Below are positions 46,301 to 58,651 of a stretch of 64,000 nucleotides of DNA, one piece after another (positions within the stretch are counted from its first letter, which is position 1; each line of letters begins with the position of its first letter). This DNA comes from Schistocerca nitens (lineage: Eukaryota; Arthropoda; Insecta; Orthoptera; Acrididae). The notes under the pieces were generated by a model. It was given only the letters and a program-made list of their open reading frames with translations. It was not told the DNA's origin and searched no databases. The stretch spans positions 495,706,109-495,770,108 of the forward strand of contig NC_064614.1 in assembly GCF_023898315.1 (NCBI RefSeq), read 5' to 3'. The translations under genes were made by a program, and so were the position numbers.

Positions 46301-46930
46301 CCCATAATTCGACATACTAAAGCAATGTGATCACTGTTATATGGAACATACCCATAACATTATATACAACTTATTTAAACAGGCAATGTCTTTAAGATCT
46401 GCAAAAAAGCCTTGGTTCTAACCATCCTATGACTAAATGAATGGAACGACAAACCTTACACGATATGTTAACCTCAACCGATGTACCTTGTTTGGGAAGA
46501 TCGTGGTACATGGACCGAGCTTGTGCTTCACAGGCATCTCCCGCCGAACTAAGTGAACTCCATAGCTGATAGGACCTGGTGCAATCACGTCCTACATCGA
46601 GAAACTCTCCATAGGACTGTACGGAAACACGAGACACTCGCGTAACCCGTTTATCCTTTCTCTGGGAAATACGACCACAACCATATATGGAAGCATAATA
46701 GACCAAAGTCACTGTTAGCAAGGAACTAAACATCTATGGTCCATAGCACGCTAACACAGCAGTACTCGCGAGCCCCTGCAACACTGCCCCAGATGCTCGA
46801 CCCTCCGAAAAACAGGCAATGGCAGGGAAGCCGTACTGTACACAAAACGCATACTACATCTACATCTACATTTATACTCCGCAAGCCACCCAACGGTGTG
46901 TGGCGGAGGGCACTTTACGTGCCACTGTCA

Positions 46931-48312
46931 TTACCTCCCTTTTCTGTTCCAGTCGCGTATGGCTCGCGGGAAGAACGACTGTCTGAAAGCCTCCGTGCGC
47001 GCTCGAATCTCTCTAATTTTACATTCGTGTTCTCCTCGGGAGGTATAAGTAGGGAGAAGCAATATATTCGATACCTCATCCAGAAACGCACCCTCTCGAA
47101 ACCTGGCGAGCAAGCTACACCGCGATGCAGAGCGCCTCTCTTGCAGAGTCTGCCACTTGAGTTTGCTAAACATCTCCGTAACGCTATCACGGTTACCAAA
47201 TAACCCTGTGATGAAACGCGCCGCTCTTCTTTGTATCTTCTCTATCTCCTCCGTCAACCCGATCTGGTACGGATCCCACACTGATGAGCAATACTCACGT
47301 ATAGGTCGAACGAGTGTTTTGTAAGCCACCTCCTTTGTTGATGGACTACATTTTCTAAGGACTCTCCCAATGAATCTCAACCTGGTACCCGCCTTACCAA
47401 CAATTAATTTTATATGATCATTCCACTTCAAATCGTTCCGCACGCATACTCCCAGATATTTTACAGAAGTGACGGCTACCAGTGTCTGTTCCGCTATCAT
47501 ATAATCATACAATAAAGGATCCTTCTTTCTATGTATTCGCAATACATTACATTTGTCTATGTTAAGAGTCAGTTGCCACTCCCTGCACCAAGTGCCTATT
47601 CGCTGCAGATCTTCCTGCATTTCGCTACAATTTTCTAATGCCGCAACTTCTCTGTATACTACAGCATCATCCGCGAAAAGCCGCATGGAACTTCCGACAC
47701 TATCTACTAGGTCATTTATATATATTGTGAAAAGCAATGGTCCCATAACACTCCCCTGTGGCACGCCAGAGGTTACTTTAACGTCTGTAGACGTCTCTCC
47801 ATTGATAACAACATGCTGTGTTCTGTTTGCTAAAAACTCTTCAATCCAGCCACACAGCTGGTCTGATATTCCGTAGGCTCTTACTTTGTTTATCAGGCGA
47901 CACTGCGGAACTGTATCGAACGCCTCCCGGAAGTCAAGGAAAATTGCATCTACCTGGGAGCCTGTATCTAATATTTTCTGGGTCTCATGAACAAATAAAG
48001 CGAGTTGGGTCTCACACGATCGCTGTTTCCGGAATCCATGTTGATTCCTACAGAGTAGATTCTGGGTTTCCAAAAACGACATGATACGCGAGCAAAAAAC
48101 ATCTTCTAAAATTCTAAAACAGATCGGCGTCAGAGATATAGGTCTATAGTTTTGCGCATCCGCTCGACGACCCTTCTTGAAGACTGGGACTACCTGTGCT
48201 CTTTTCCAATCATTTGGAACCTTCCGTTCCTCTAGAGACTTGCGGTACACGGCTGTTAGAAGGGGGGCAAGTTCTTTCGCGTACTCTGTGTAGAATCGAA
48301 TTGGTATCCCGT
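46931..48312 (-). CDS. CR1 ORF2, reverse transcriptase part
   Basis: This open segment holds the fingers/palm motifs RPISLTPICFRILE, HGFRKQRSCETQL, the palm VDAIFLDFREAFDTVP (first catalytic Asp), GVPQGSVMGPLLF and the FADD box MRLFADDAVVY (catalytic Asp pair), followed by thumb segments and the C-terminal EKIQRRAARFITG...FFPRAIRDWN. It ends with a stop at 46931. Catalytic residues are intact and no stop occurs in this part, so the copy is young relative to the others. Upstream the frame continues beyond the SINE to 48514. Confidence 0.9.
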
Positions 48313-48513
48313 GCCGGCCGCGGTGGTCTAGCGGTTCTAGGCGCTCAGTCCGGAACCGCGCGACTGCTACGGTCGCAGGTTCGAATCCTGCCTCGGGCAT
48401 GGATGTGTGTGATGTCCTTAGGTTAGTTAGGTTTAAGTAGTTCTAAGTTCTAGGGGACTGATGACGTAAGATGTTAAGTCCCATAGTGCTCAGAGCCATT
48501 TGAACCATTTTTT
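48313..48513 (+). mobile_element. tRNA-derived SINE in the CR1 ORF2
   Basis: A full-length plus copy starts gccggccgcggtggtc. The perfect duplication ttggtatcccgt lies at 48301-48312 and 48514-48525. A T-run precedes the right duplication. Confidence 0.93.
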
Positions 48514-48828
48514 TTGGTATCCCGTCAGGTCCAATGGACTTTCCTCTGTTGAGTGATTCCAGTTGCTTTTCTATTCCTTGGACACTAATTTCGATGTCAG
48601 TCATTTTTTCGTTTGTGCGAGGATTTAGAGAAGGAACTGCAGTGCGGTCTTCCTCTGTGAAACAGCTTTGGAAAAAGCTGTTTAGTATTTCAGCTTTACG
48701 CGCGTCATTCTCTGTTTCAATGCCATCATCATCCCGGAGTGTCTGGATATGCTGTCCACTTACTGATTTAACGTAAGACCAGAACTTCCTAGGATTTTCT
48801 GTCAAATCGGTACATAGAATTTTACTTT
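48514..48828 (-). CDS. CR1 ORF2, linker between endonuclease and RT
   Basis: The segment between the two SINEs is open on the minus strand. It begins after TSD sequence with LCTD and MTENPRKFWSYVKS, continues through ARKAEILNSFFQSCF and ends IGPDGIP, the motif that opens the reverse transcriptase (GPDGI). It joins the flanking parts in frame when both SINEs are taken out. Confidence 0.85.
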
Positions 48829-49027
48829 TAAATGGTTCAAATGGCTCTGAGCACTATGGGACTCAACATCTTAGGTCATAAGTCCCCTAGAACTTAGAAC
48901 TACTTAAACCTAACTAACCTAAGGACATCACACACACCCATGCCCGAGGCAGGATTCGAACCTGCGACCGTAGCAGTCCCGCGGTTCCGGACCGCAGCGC
49001 CAGAACCGCACGGCCACCGCGGCCGGC
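48829..49027 (-). mobile_element. tRNA-derived SINE in the CR1 ORF2, opposite strand
   Basis: A minus copy ends (on plus) ggccggc. The perfect duplication aattttacttt lies at 48818-48828 and 49028-49038. It is in the opposite orientation to the first SINE in the same ORF. Confidence 0.93.
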
Positions 49028-50164
49028 AATTTTACTTTCGAATTCACTGAACGCTTCACGCATAGCCCTCCTTACGCTAACTTTGACAGCGTTTAGCTTC
49101 TTTTTCTCTGAGAGGTTTTGGCTGCGTTTACACTTGGAGTGAAGCTCTCTTTGCTTTCGCAGTAGTTTCCTAACTTTGTTGTTGAACCACGGTGGGTTTT
49201 TCCCGTCCCTCACAGTTTTACTCGGCACGTACCTGTCTAAAACGCATTTTACGATTGCCTTGAACTTTTTCCATAAACACTCAACATTGTCAGTGTCGGA
49301 ACAGAAATTTTCGTTTTGATCTGTTAGGTAGTCTGAAATCTGCCTCCTATTACTCTTGCTAAACAGATAAACCTTCCTCCCTTTTTTTATATTCCTATTA
49401 ACTTCCATATTCAGGGATGCTGCAACGGCCTTATGATCACTGATTCCCTGTTCTGCACTTACAGAGTCGAAAAGGTCGGGTCTGTTTGTTATCAGTAGGT
49501 CCAAGATGTTATCTCCACGAGTCGGTTCTCTGTTTAATTGCTCGAGGTAATTTTCGGATAGTGCACTCAGTATAATGTCACTCGATGCTCTGTCCCTACC
49601 ACCCGTCCTAAACATCTGAGTGTCCCAGTCTATATCTGGTAAATTGAAATCTCCACCTAAGACTATAACATGCTGAGAAAATTTGTGTGAAATGTATTCC
49701 AAATTTTCTCTCAGTTGTTCTGCCACTAATGCTGCTGAGTCGGGAGGTCGGTAAAAGGAGCCAACTATTAACCTAGCTCGGTTGTTGAGTGTAACCTCCA
49801 CCCATAATAATTCACAGGAAATATCCACTTCTACTTCACTACAGGATAAACGACTTCTAACAGCGACAAACACGCCACCACCGGTTGCATGCAATCTATC
49901 CTTTCTAAACACCGTCTGTTCCTTTGTAAAAACATCGGCAGAATTTATCTCTGGCTTCAGCCAGCTTTCTGTACCTATAACGATTTCAGCTTCGGTGCTT
50001 TCTATCAGCGTTTGAAGTTCCGATACTTTACCAATGCAGCTTCGACAGTTTACAATTACAATACCGATTGCTGCTTGGTCCCCGCATGTCCTGACTTTGC
50101 CCCGCACCCTTTGAGGCTGTTGCCCGAGGCCATCTAACCTAAAAAACCGCCAAGTCCACGCCAC
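49028..50164 (-). CDS. CR1 ORF2, AP-type endonuclease part
   Basis: The frame begins near the MAWTWRFF methionine at 50164. It contains the endonuclease motifs IVNCRSCIGK (N of the first block), IGTESWLK (catalytic Glu), ATGGGVFVAV, VGSFYRPPD, VLGGDFNLPDIDW (the GDFN block), DNILDLLITNRPDL and ISDHKAV (the SDH block with catalytic His). All key residues are present. It continues through a basic linker NPPWFNNKVRKLLRK to the SINE. The start shown is the first Met of the frame; the true start is uncertain because ORF1 ends 10 bp upstream. Confidence 0.88.
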
Positions 50165-50174
50165 ACAACCCCTG

Positions 50175-51101
50175 CTACCCGTGTAGCCGCTTGCTGCGTG
50201 TAGTGGACTCCTGACCTATCCAGCGGAACCCGAAACCCCACCACCCTATGGCGCAAGTCGAGGAATCTGCAGCCCACACGGTCGCGCAGAACCGTCTCAG
50301 CCTCTGATTCAGACCCTCCACTCGGCTCTGTACCAAAGGTCCGCAGTCAGTCCTGTCGACGATGCTGCAGATGGTGAGCTCTGCTTTCATCCCGCTAGCG
50401 AGACTGGCAGTCTTCACCAAATCAGATAGCCGCCGGAAGCCAGAGAGGATTTCCTCTGATCCGTAGCGACACACATCATTGGTGCCGACATGAGCGACCA
50501 CCTGCAGATGGGTGCACCCTGTACCCTTAATGGCATCCGGAAGGACCCTTTCCACATCTGGAATGACTCCCCCCGGTATGCACGTGGAGTGCACATTGGT
50601 TTTCTTCCCCTCTCTTGCTGACATATCCCTAAGGGGTCCCATTACGCGCCTGACGTTGGAGCTCCCAACTACCAGTAAGCCCACCCTCTGCGACCGCCCG
50701 GATCTTGCAGACTGAGGGGCGACCTCTGGAACAGGACAAGCACCCATGTCCGGCCGAAGAACAGTATCAGCCTGAGACAGAACCTGAAACCGGTTCGTCA
50801 GGTGAGGGCTCAGCCTCAATGCGGGCAGTATCCCGGGCAGCCACAGTCGTAGTCCGATTGGGGGATGTGTGGGACGAGCTGGCCGTCCCCGACAAACCCC
50901 CATCCGGACCCCCACAGTGATGCCCATTGGCAACAGCCTCAAGCTGTGTGACCGAAGCAAACACTGCCTGAAGCTGGGAGCGAAGGGATGCCAACTCACC
51001 TTGCATCCGAACACAGCAGTTGCAGTCCCTATCCATTCTAAAAACTGTTGTGCAAAGAACGTCTGAACTAATCTACAGAGAGCACAAACAATTCGACACA
51101 A
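50175..51101 (-). pseudogene. CR1 ORF1, esterase-like, frameshifted
   Basis: The minus frame carries VGLLVVGSSNVRRV (block I of SGNH hydrolases, GDS changed to GSS), THLQVVAHVGTNDV (block III, GTND) and further segments expected of the ORF1 esterase in CR1 elements. The N-terminal portion with MDRDCNCCVRMQGELASLRS and a coiled coil (LRSQLQAVFASVTQLEA) lies in a different frame at 51036-50767. Another frameshift near 50270 moves the C-terminus (VVGFRVPLDR) out of frame. ORF1 is therefore broken in at least two places while ORF2 is intact. Confidence 0.75.
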
Positions 51102-51539
51102 AATTTAAACGGTTATTAAAATGCAAGATTGCCTAGTAAATGCAGTAATGCTGCTACTTGCGCACTGCTGACACACTGCTCGGTGGCGGAAGGAGACTAC
51201 GTGATTTTACACTATTCAGGTACTAAAACGCGATGCTACAACTCTCAAATACTATAATACGCCCGAAATTTATGAATTAAACAATGCAAATACCAAAAAA
51301 CACGCAAAGAAATTAAGAATTAAACTATGTAACAAATAAGTGAGCTAAGATTATACGACTTGCTGCTGCAGCTGCTTATCCAACGGCGGCCCTTACTACC
51401 CGTCCTACTGTAGCAGAGGTTCTTTTCCCTTGGCGCTTGCCTTGGCATTTTTTCCCCATAAGCCCTTACAAACCGCTACCCTTCGATCGCTTTCGTCCAC
51501 TTTCTGTTTCCTGATGGACCCTGTCAATGAGTAATCCTA

Positions 51540-52860
51540 CTAAGACCCGTGAACAACATCACAGCCCGCATCCTGTGACTCCTGATTCGAAAACTAACAC
51601 GTTATACCGAGGTGACAGTAGAACTTTTGGTTTGGTCACCACGTTGGCGTGGAGGGGCCCCATCCTATATAAAAAAGCTTTGTTTATAGAGAAGTAATGA
51701 CAGCAGAATCGGTCAGTCAGGAGCCCTTGGAGACTTCGAACGTGGACCACTCATTGTATGTTCCCAGAAAAACAAATCCGTAAGGGACATTTCAACTCTT
51801 TTGAAGCTGCCCAAGTGGAGTGGAAACGGGAAGGAACAACCACAGTTGAACCAAGACCAGGCAGGCCCCATAAGATGAAATCAGAGACAGGAATCACTTG
51901 TGATTTCCAAAGCGTTACCAGCAGTCCAGCTGGCGCAATGACTGTAGGGAGGGGTACGACGGTCGAGCAGCTCCTCATATGCCCACATTTCTGCAGCCAG
52001 TGCTAAGTAACACCTGAGGTGGATGTAAAGAGCGACGCCATTAGACACTGAATAACTGCAAAAGAGTGATCTGGAGTGATGAATCATGGTATACTTGTGG
52101 AAATGTGACGGAAGTGTTTGGATTTGGCGAATGCCTAGAGAATGTTATATGCCATCGGTGTAATATGACGGTATGAGGGCGCTTTTTGTGATTAGGAAGT
52201 GACTTGTTATTATGTTTAAGAAGATATAAATGAGGAAGTATATGAACACATTTACAGCATTGTGTACTGCGTATAGTAGGGGAACCCTTCGGAGACGACG
52301 ATCATTTATCACCTTGACAATGCACCCTGTCATAAAGCAGCATCTGTAAGGCAATAATTTGTGGAAAATAATATTCCCGAAACGTAATTTCCTGCCCAGA
52401 GCCCCGACCTGAACCTAATAGGACACCTTCTGGATGAGTTACAACGTCCACTTTACTCCAGACCTCAGCCTCCAGCATCAATTTACCTTCTCTGGTTTCT
52501 CCTCTTGAGGAAGAATGGGCTACCACTCCTCCACACACGCAGACAGCTGAGTTCAAGCCCTTGGTTCAAATGGCTCTGAGCACTATGGGACTTAACATCT
52601 GAGGTCATCAGTCACCTAGACTTGGAACTACTTAAACCTAACTAACCAAAGGACATCACACACATCCATGCCCGAGGCAGGATTCGAAGCTGCGACCGCA
52701 CAAGCAGCGCGGTTCCGGACTGAAGCGCCTAGAACCGCTCGGTCACAACGGCCGGCTTTCAAGCCCTCATAAATGTGACGAATGGATACACTCCATATTA
52801 ATTTCCGGTAATAGGTATGTGGATACTTTTGACTGTTGACAGACCAGTGAAACGTCCTAC
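51540..52860 (+). pseudogene. Decayed Tc1-like transposon
   Basis: Plus-strand pieces: GALGDFERGPLIV (near 51725), then NKSVRDISTLLKLPKWSGNG (51775-51835), RPRPGRPHKM, and near 52310 YHLDNAPCHKAA with LPAQSPDLNLIGHLLDEL (52390). The last motif has LIGH where active copies have the catalytic LNPIE. Right end resembles gtggatacttttgactgttg. Many stops; a SINE is inside. Confidence 0.65.
52561..52757 (-). mobile_element. tRNA-derived SINE, main family
   Basis: The minus copy is flanked by ttcaagccc(t) at 52552-52560 and 52758-52767. It lies in the Tc1 copy. Confidence 0.9.
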
Positions 52861-55096
52861 ATATTCAGAAACCAAGTTCGATGTAAATCACAAGAGAAAC
52901 TGATCGAGAGGATTCCAAACATACAGACAATCCACAGTATCATTATGTTCACGTTTGACGTTACAGATTATCCTCAGAGACAACAGACTACTGACTGACG
53001 GTGTCACCGATCCGAGGTTTACTATGTAATAGTAAATAGATGGGCACCTCGTGACTTGTCATGGTGGTGGAGACTCGTGGAAATCGCCTCAAAAGTTGCC
53101 TGTGTGGTTCCGACCTGGTCGTGGCAGGAACTGTTTCTATGTAAGGTGGGGATACGGATATGATAAGTCAATAACGGATTTCCTTATTCCACCTCCAGCG
53201 ATATTCGATATTATTCTAGCGAAAGTCCATATTTCATCCTTATATACCAATCTCTCTCTTACGCTTTAATTATTTTTGTGTCATTTTTCGTTAATCTTAA
53301 AGCGATCTTTTCCATTTATCATTGGAAGATTTGCAGTTTATCGATAAATTGCTGGTTTAATTATCACGTCTTGCTACCGTAAGCCTAAATGGCGTGATAA
53401 TTGGTTGTATACTACCCATTTAAGCGACGTAAGGATTATTTTTGAAGAGGGCTTTCAGTTTCGAAACTGTACTCCAGACTATTTTTATTCTTCTGTTTAT
53501 ATCTTCCAGTGCCCTCCCATTCAGCCTCTTCAGTTGACCGAAGCACACGAATTTGTCAACTAGCTTTCTGTGGTAAATTTATAGGCACATACCCATACTT
53601 CCAGTTAAGTCATACCTTCTTTGTTGAAGACATTCTCCAGTCTAAATAAAGAAAACAGCGTGGCACACAAATCCAAAGTAAATCATGTACAATCCATTGC
53701 TGTTACAGCAACTTCAATGTAGTGCAGTGATTTAAAAACCTGTTCCTGAGCAGAAGGAAGACAGTTTTAATTTCCTACAGTCGAATGTTACAGTGTCAAT
53801 AAATACCAAAGTCGACATCATATCGGTTAAGAATTTTCAGTTAGAATAAATATTTTTACTTTGTATCATGTTTCAATTTATTTTGCATTACCATTTGCTT
53901 TCGAAATTTGTGTCTTGTCAGGTACAACTATAAACAAAAAAGATCTCAAACAGGACACAATATAAAAAAATATACAATTTGTACTACTAAACTGGATGCA
54001 GCGTCATAACATAAAAACAGTGAATGACTGCACTTAGTAGTTAGATCGACTGGAACATATGTACACTGTGTGTGCCTCAGAAATAAAATAAGAAATTGAA
54101 TGTACATTGGTGTACGACCCAGTGTACCTGTACAGAATTTATGTTTCTTTTATGAGCTCTAGACAATACGGTAAGAAATGATAAGCCCAGAGTCGTTAAA
54201 TAATGCAGAATTAAACAAAAATATTTATTATGAAACAACCGCTTTGCTGACGTGACGTTGTCCTTGGAAGAAATGTTTGTGAAACTCATTGGCACTGCAT
54301 AACTTCCTTCATCATCGTTTCTTAATGCAGTATGTCACCAATAGCAGAAGCCTGAGAAGCCATGCCAGTACTGGTTTGTCCGCAGCCATTCACGGTAGCA
54401 GTGATCTTTTTTGAGTCCACTGGTGGTTATTTCCTATACAGCATCTGACTCTGAACACAAGTAGACCCAGAAGAAGACCAATGTAGCCGTGGCCGAAGCG
54501 TTAATTTCATCAGTAATAGTTTGTTTTTTTTTACATTATATCGCGGTACCATACCCAGAAAAGTTTCATGTCCAAAATAATGATAGCCGGATCGTGTACA
54601 CCCATGGGTCAAAGCCCGAGAGACGGGTGAACAACTTACACGATCGCAGCAATCACAGCAACAAGCTAAGTGGTGAGCCTATAGGAAGTTTATAAGCCAG
54701 CTCCTTCTTACAACTCCACAACGAAAAACTCACTGACACCATACATGGTGATGGAGGATCTTTGGGAGAATATCGATACAACCAGACAATTCCCGACCAA
54801 ACTACCCCTCTAGCAATGCGCTAATACCGACTGAAACCATGTATGCACAACCTCATAAAGATATTGCAAGAAGAGAAAATTTCCTTTAAAAATGAAAGGG
54901 AATTCCGTATATACCTACACAAAAATAGTAGCTCTGTAGTCTAGATGAGGTTATCGTTGACAAGGACATTGGGTTATACTCTTACAACATCCCTGTATCA
55001 CATTTGTCGGTAAAGATGGTCTCGGAATATGTAAACTCGAAATGGTGGAATGTGATGTATGTTAGAGCACAGTCTAGTGGCGTCTGCAATACTTAC
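52861..55096. other. Intronic stretch without an identified gene
   Basis: About 2.2 kb of the 10.7-kb intron, AT-rich, no repeat or coding segment recognised. The frames present are short. Confidence 0.35.
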
Positions 55097-55213
55097 ATAG
55101 ATGAGCCCCCAACCTATGACCGTGGCGTTTACGTTGTCTGGCGTGCTTTCCCCTTGCTCCGGCAGGTTGACTGGACTAATCTTCACACCATCCAGCTCAA
55201 ACAGCGGGGATAC
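55097..55213 (-). CDS. Serine protease exon: middle segment with GWG turn
   Basis: The exon is 117 bp (39 codons) with acceptor TGCAG and donor GTAAGT, phase 0 at both ends. It encodes a segment starting VSPLFELDG and ending VIGWGLIY. In S1 proteases this follows the Asp102 strand and ends at the conserved GWG turn, so the order fits the exon upstream (LVQ joins VSPLF) and downstream (GWGLIY joins GPEDPT). One NAT glycosylation sequon precedes VIGWG. No cysteine lies in this segment. Coordinates follow from the splice signals and the uninterrupted frame. Confidence 0.86.
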
Positions 55214-55695
55214 CTGCACAACAATGAGAAAAACAAATTTAATTAAATGCTGTATATGGCACATTCCCCTATGTTCTAGTTTGGTCAAGCGAGAGCTTGA
55301 CAGTTACTTTCACGTAATTATAAAACACAAAGGCAATGGAAAAATAATGCAAGAAATTATCCCATTAGACGTGGATCAAAGAAGGGGGCGAGTGTGGAGG
55401 GTGTCACTTTCATATAGTACGTTTAGATTTTTACATATATCAGTTTCGAAATACATATATCAATTTCGAAATTTTTCATTTAACATTCAGAGAACAAAGT
55501 AGCATGACAATTACAAGTCTCGAAAATGACACTATTTTATAGAAATTATGCAAGCTACGGGATACTTAGCTGTTGCATGTGTCAGGACCTGCGTGGCCTG
55601 ACCACTAATATGCCAGTCAGGTTAAGGTGCCCGTTCACCGGGTGATCGTAAATGATGTTAAGAACAATTACAGCACTGTCCTTGTGTCCACATGT

Positions 55696-57324
55696 ACGGG
55701 GTGTTCCAAAAGTCTCTCCGCAGTGCCGTATGGTTGTTAGCCGCGTGTACCGTAGGCCGCAGGGAATACACAGAAACGAAACTCAGTGATATACAAGTTA
55801 TTAATTTATTGAATATTCATTTTTACTTACAAATTTTCACATTAAATGTTCAAAGTTCCCTCCCTGTTGTTGAAAACACAATTCAATTCGTCTAATCATG
55901 TTTCCAAACACAAGCTGTAACATTTCTTCTGTAACAGAAGCAGTGAAAGTGGATGTAGCAGTTTTCAATTCGTCGATGGATTTTGGACGGTTTTTATTAG
56001 ACAGTTGCTTTCGCTGCGCCCCAGAAGAAAAAGTCAGGTCGTGTTAGGTCAGGCGATCGTGAAGGCCAAAGTCCCTGTGAAATTATGCTATCACCAAAAA
56101 CATCAGCAAGCAGTGGCATTGAAATGCGAGCTGTATGCGCGGTTGCACCATCTTCTTGAAAGTAACCGTTCAGTCTTTCACTTAACACAAGTTCTCGTAT
56201 GAAGGGGTACAGAATATCACTGCAGTATCGTTGTGCGCATATTGTTTCGTTGAAAAATATGGGCCGGCCGAAGTGGCCGTGCGGTTAAAGGCGCTGCAGT
56301 CTGGAACCGCAAGACCGCTACGGTCGCAGGTTCGAATCCTGCCTCGGGCATGGATGTTTGTGATGTCCTTAGGTTAGTTAGGTTTAACTAGTTCTAAGGT
56401 CTAGGGGACTAATGACCTCAGAAGTTGAGTCCCATAGTGCTCAGAGCCATTTGAACCATTTTTGAAAAATATGGGACCCACAACCGACGTCTAGAAATTG
56501 CAATCCAAACTCCTATTTTCACATAATGAAGTGGTTCATCATGAATACAAAATGGATTCGCAGTACTCCACAAACGAGAATTTGGCGAGTTCATGTACCC
56601 GGATAAATGAAACCACGCCTCATCAGTGAAACACGTTTCATTAAGAATATCCCTTCCATTTTATTGAACGAAATTTTTGAACCATTGACAAAAGTGCAGT
56701 CTCTTGCCATGATCAGTATTTTTCAGTTCTTGAACGACTGTCCCTTTGTATGGGAAAAGTTCTATTTTTTTCCTTCAGCTGTGTGGGCCGTTCCGACACT
56801 AACATCGATTTCCTGGGCGAGTTTTCTTACCGACTTGTTCGGACTCATGGACATTTTATCGGAAATATCGAGTAGTTTATCGTCAGGCAAAACGCTAGGA
56901 CGACCACTTCTCGGTGCATCAGTCACTGAATCCGTAGTTCGATATTTGTTAATCAAATCTCGCACAGTATCGCGATGTGAGAGTGTTGTCTCCGGGAAAA
57001 CTGATTAAATGTTTTACGAACTGAAACTGTGTATTTACCGCCAGCTTTTAACACTTTTTCTACTAAAAACACACGTTCTTCAACGTTTAGCATTTTAACA
57101 GAGACAAAAACGAAATAAACGAACAAAGGAGCTAAACTGAAACGTTCACATCAAAATGTAACGACACACACCAACGATACTACTGACTCTGGCTGAGATA
57201 AACGAAACACTGGAATGTTGGGAGAGTCCACTTGAAGGGAAGTAACCCAGGCAGGCGAACAATCGTACTGCACGCGCGGCTAACATTCATACGGCACTGC
57301 GGAGAGACTTTTTGAACACCCTGT
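55696..57324 (-). mobile_element. DDE transposon (Tc1/mariner-related) with clear TIRs
   Basis: Ends acggggtgttccaaaagtct and agactttttgaacaccctgt are inverted repeats extending about 35 bp (to gccgtatg). On the minus strand the transposase would run from Met at 57093 (MLNVEERVFLVEKVLKAGGK) to a stop at 55837. Recognisable blocks: INKYRTTDSVTDAPRSGRPS (56950), ISDKMSMSPNKSVRKLAQEI, GYFQEDGATAHTARISM (second Asp) and RSPDLTRPDFFFWG (last Asp; 38 residues between the two). A few stops and frameshifts and a SINE interrupt it. Confidence 0.82.
56264..56461 (+). mobile_element. tRNA-derived SINE, main family
   Basis: A full-length plus copy. The perfect duplication ttgaaaaatatggg lies at 56250-56263 and 56462-56475, inside the DDE transposon and interrupting its transposase. 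Confidence 0.93.
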
Positions 57325-58126
57325 GGAACCGGCAAACTACAGGGAACTGTGTAAGAGAAAGTGAAAATGGAAAGAAACTCCACAAAATAATTTAAAAAGA
57401 CAAATAGAAGAAAAACTTACTTGCGGAACATAGGCGGAAACGACTGAAAGGAATAGCATTCGCCCCAGAGAAATTTTTGCTACTACAGTCCTTCAATTAA
57501 TTGCGTGAGACATACATTTCTCTAGTTTTCAGACATACGATTTTTAAATGTTGTTTGTCTATGAATGACAATTTCTTGGACGTCATTGTAAAGCGATGCC
57601 CTAAGGCTAGATTAAATTATATTAGATGTACTTTTCGTTTTGCGATGTAGAGCGTATCAGAAGACGAAGAAGAAATATTTACAAAGAAAAACAAATGTGG
57701 TAATGGACATTCAACAGATCCCAAGTGAAATAGTCCTCATGACTTTGGAACACGTAAAAAAATCTTAAACAAAACTTCATTTAAAAGGCAATAATGAGCT
57801 GTTATGGTAAAATAATTCGGATTTCTCTTCACATTGGGAGGAGAAAATTGGTTGCATATGTCTTGAAAGTCTCTTCGGGTTTGCTTCCGGATCCTAAAAT
57901 CAACTTGACTCGATATTTCGGCGATCCAACTGGTCGCCATCTTCGTGGAGAATGCTGCTTCTGCTGAAGAGTCCCGCTGAGAACTGACGCCAGGCTGCAG
58001 ATCAACGTCCAATATAGGCCACCGTTCAGTACACGGCGCATGCGCCGCCCATCACGGTTGCTGCCCTCCAAGACAGGGAAGTGGCGCCGCCCTTAGTAGA
58101 ACACTGGCGGCAACGATATATCGCAT

Positions 58127-58651
58127 TCAAGGCCGCACCGAAGAGCGTTCAATTTTGATGCAAGACAATGCAGAATTCCACGTCTTGCTAAGAGGAAACC
58201 CATTGTCTCTGATGATTAAATTTTCCGCCAACCTAATTTCAATTACCTCTTTATAGACACTGTTCCAAAAACCGGAAATGTTGGCAACCACCACAGTTTC
58301 ACCAAATTTCATACCGTGTCCCTCATGTAAGCAGTGTTCTGCTACTGCCGATTTTTCCGGCTGTTGTAGCCTCGTATGACGGCGATGTTCCACACACCTG
58401 TCATGAACTGTGCGATTCGAATGGTCAGTGTAAGCCTTCCCACATTGACACGGAATTTTGTATACACCGGGTTTCATAAATCCCAAATCATCTTTCACAG
58501 AACCGAGTACTGCCTTAATCTTAGAAGTTGGACGGAACACAATCTTAATGTTGAAGTTCCCCAAAATTCATCCAATCTTAAACGATATGCCTCCAGCATA
58601 AGGAAGAAAAGCCACCGATCTATTTTCCTCTTCATACACCTCTAGAGATGG
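58127..58651 (-). CDS. Penelope-like GIY-YIG endonuclease domain
   Basis: The frame encodes a linker SFKIGRIL, then GVYKIPCQCGKAYTDHSNRT, VHDRCVEHRRH and EKSAVAEHCLHEGH. In Penelope endonucleases the core is GVYxIPC.CGxxYIGQT, with catalytic Arg in R-x-x-EH. Here the YIG is YTD, so one conserved element is altered; the Cys pair CQC, the Arg and the EH are kept. The frame has no stop until 58127. Confidence 0.82.

Larger units (their letters stand above)
46855..51430 (-). mobile_element. CR1-like non-LTR retrotransposon, nearly full length
   Basis: On the minus strand the element runs from a 5' region near 51430 to a 3' end at 46855, where atgtagatgtagatgtag-type repeats replace a poly(A). 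It has an ORF1 with an esterase-like domain and an ORF2 with an AP-type endonuclease and a reverse transcriptase. Two SINEs (48313-48513 and 48829-49027) interrupt ORF2. Removing each SINE with one copy of its duplication restores the frame, so ORF2 was open at those places when they landed. ORF1 has frameshifts. The whole lies in the 10.7-kb intron of the protease. Confidence 0.88.

Noticed and set aside
46392-46733. Possible 113-codon minus-strand gene
   Set aside because: No domain, no homology recognised, and it lies in a protease intron between repeats.
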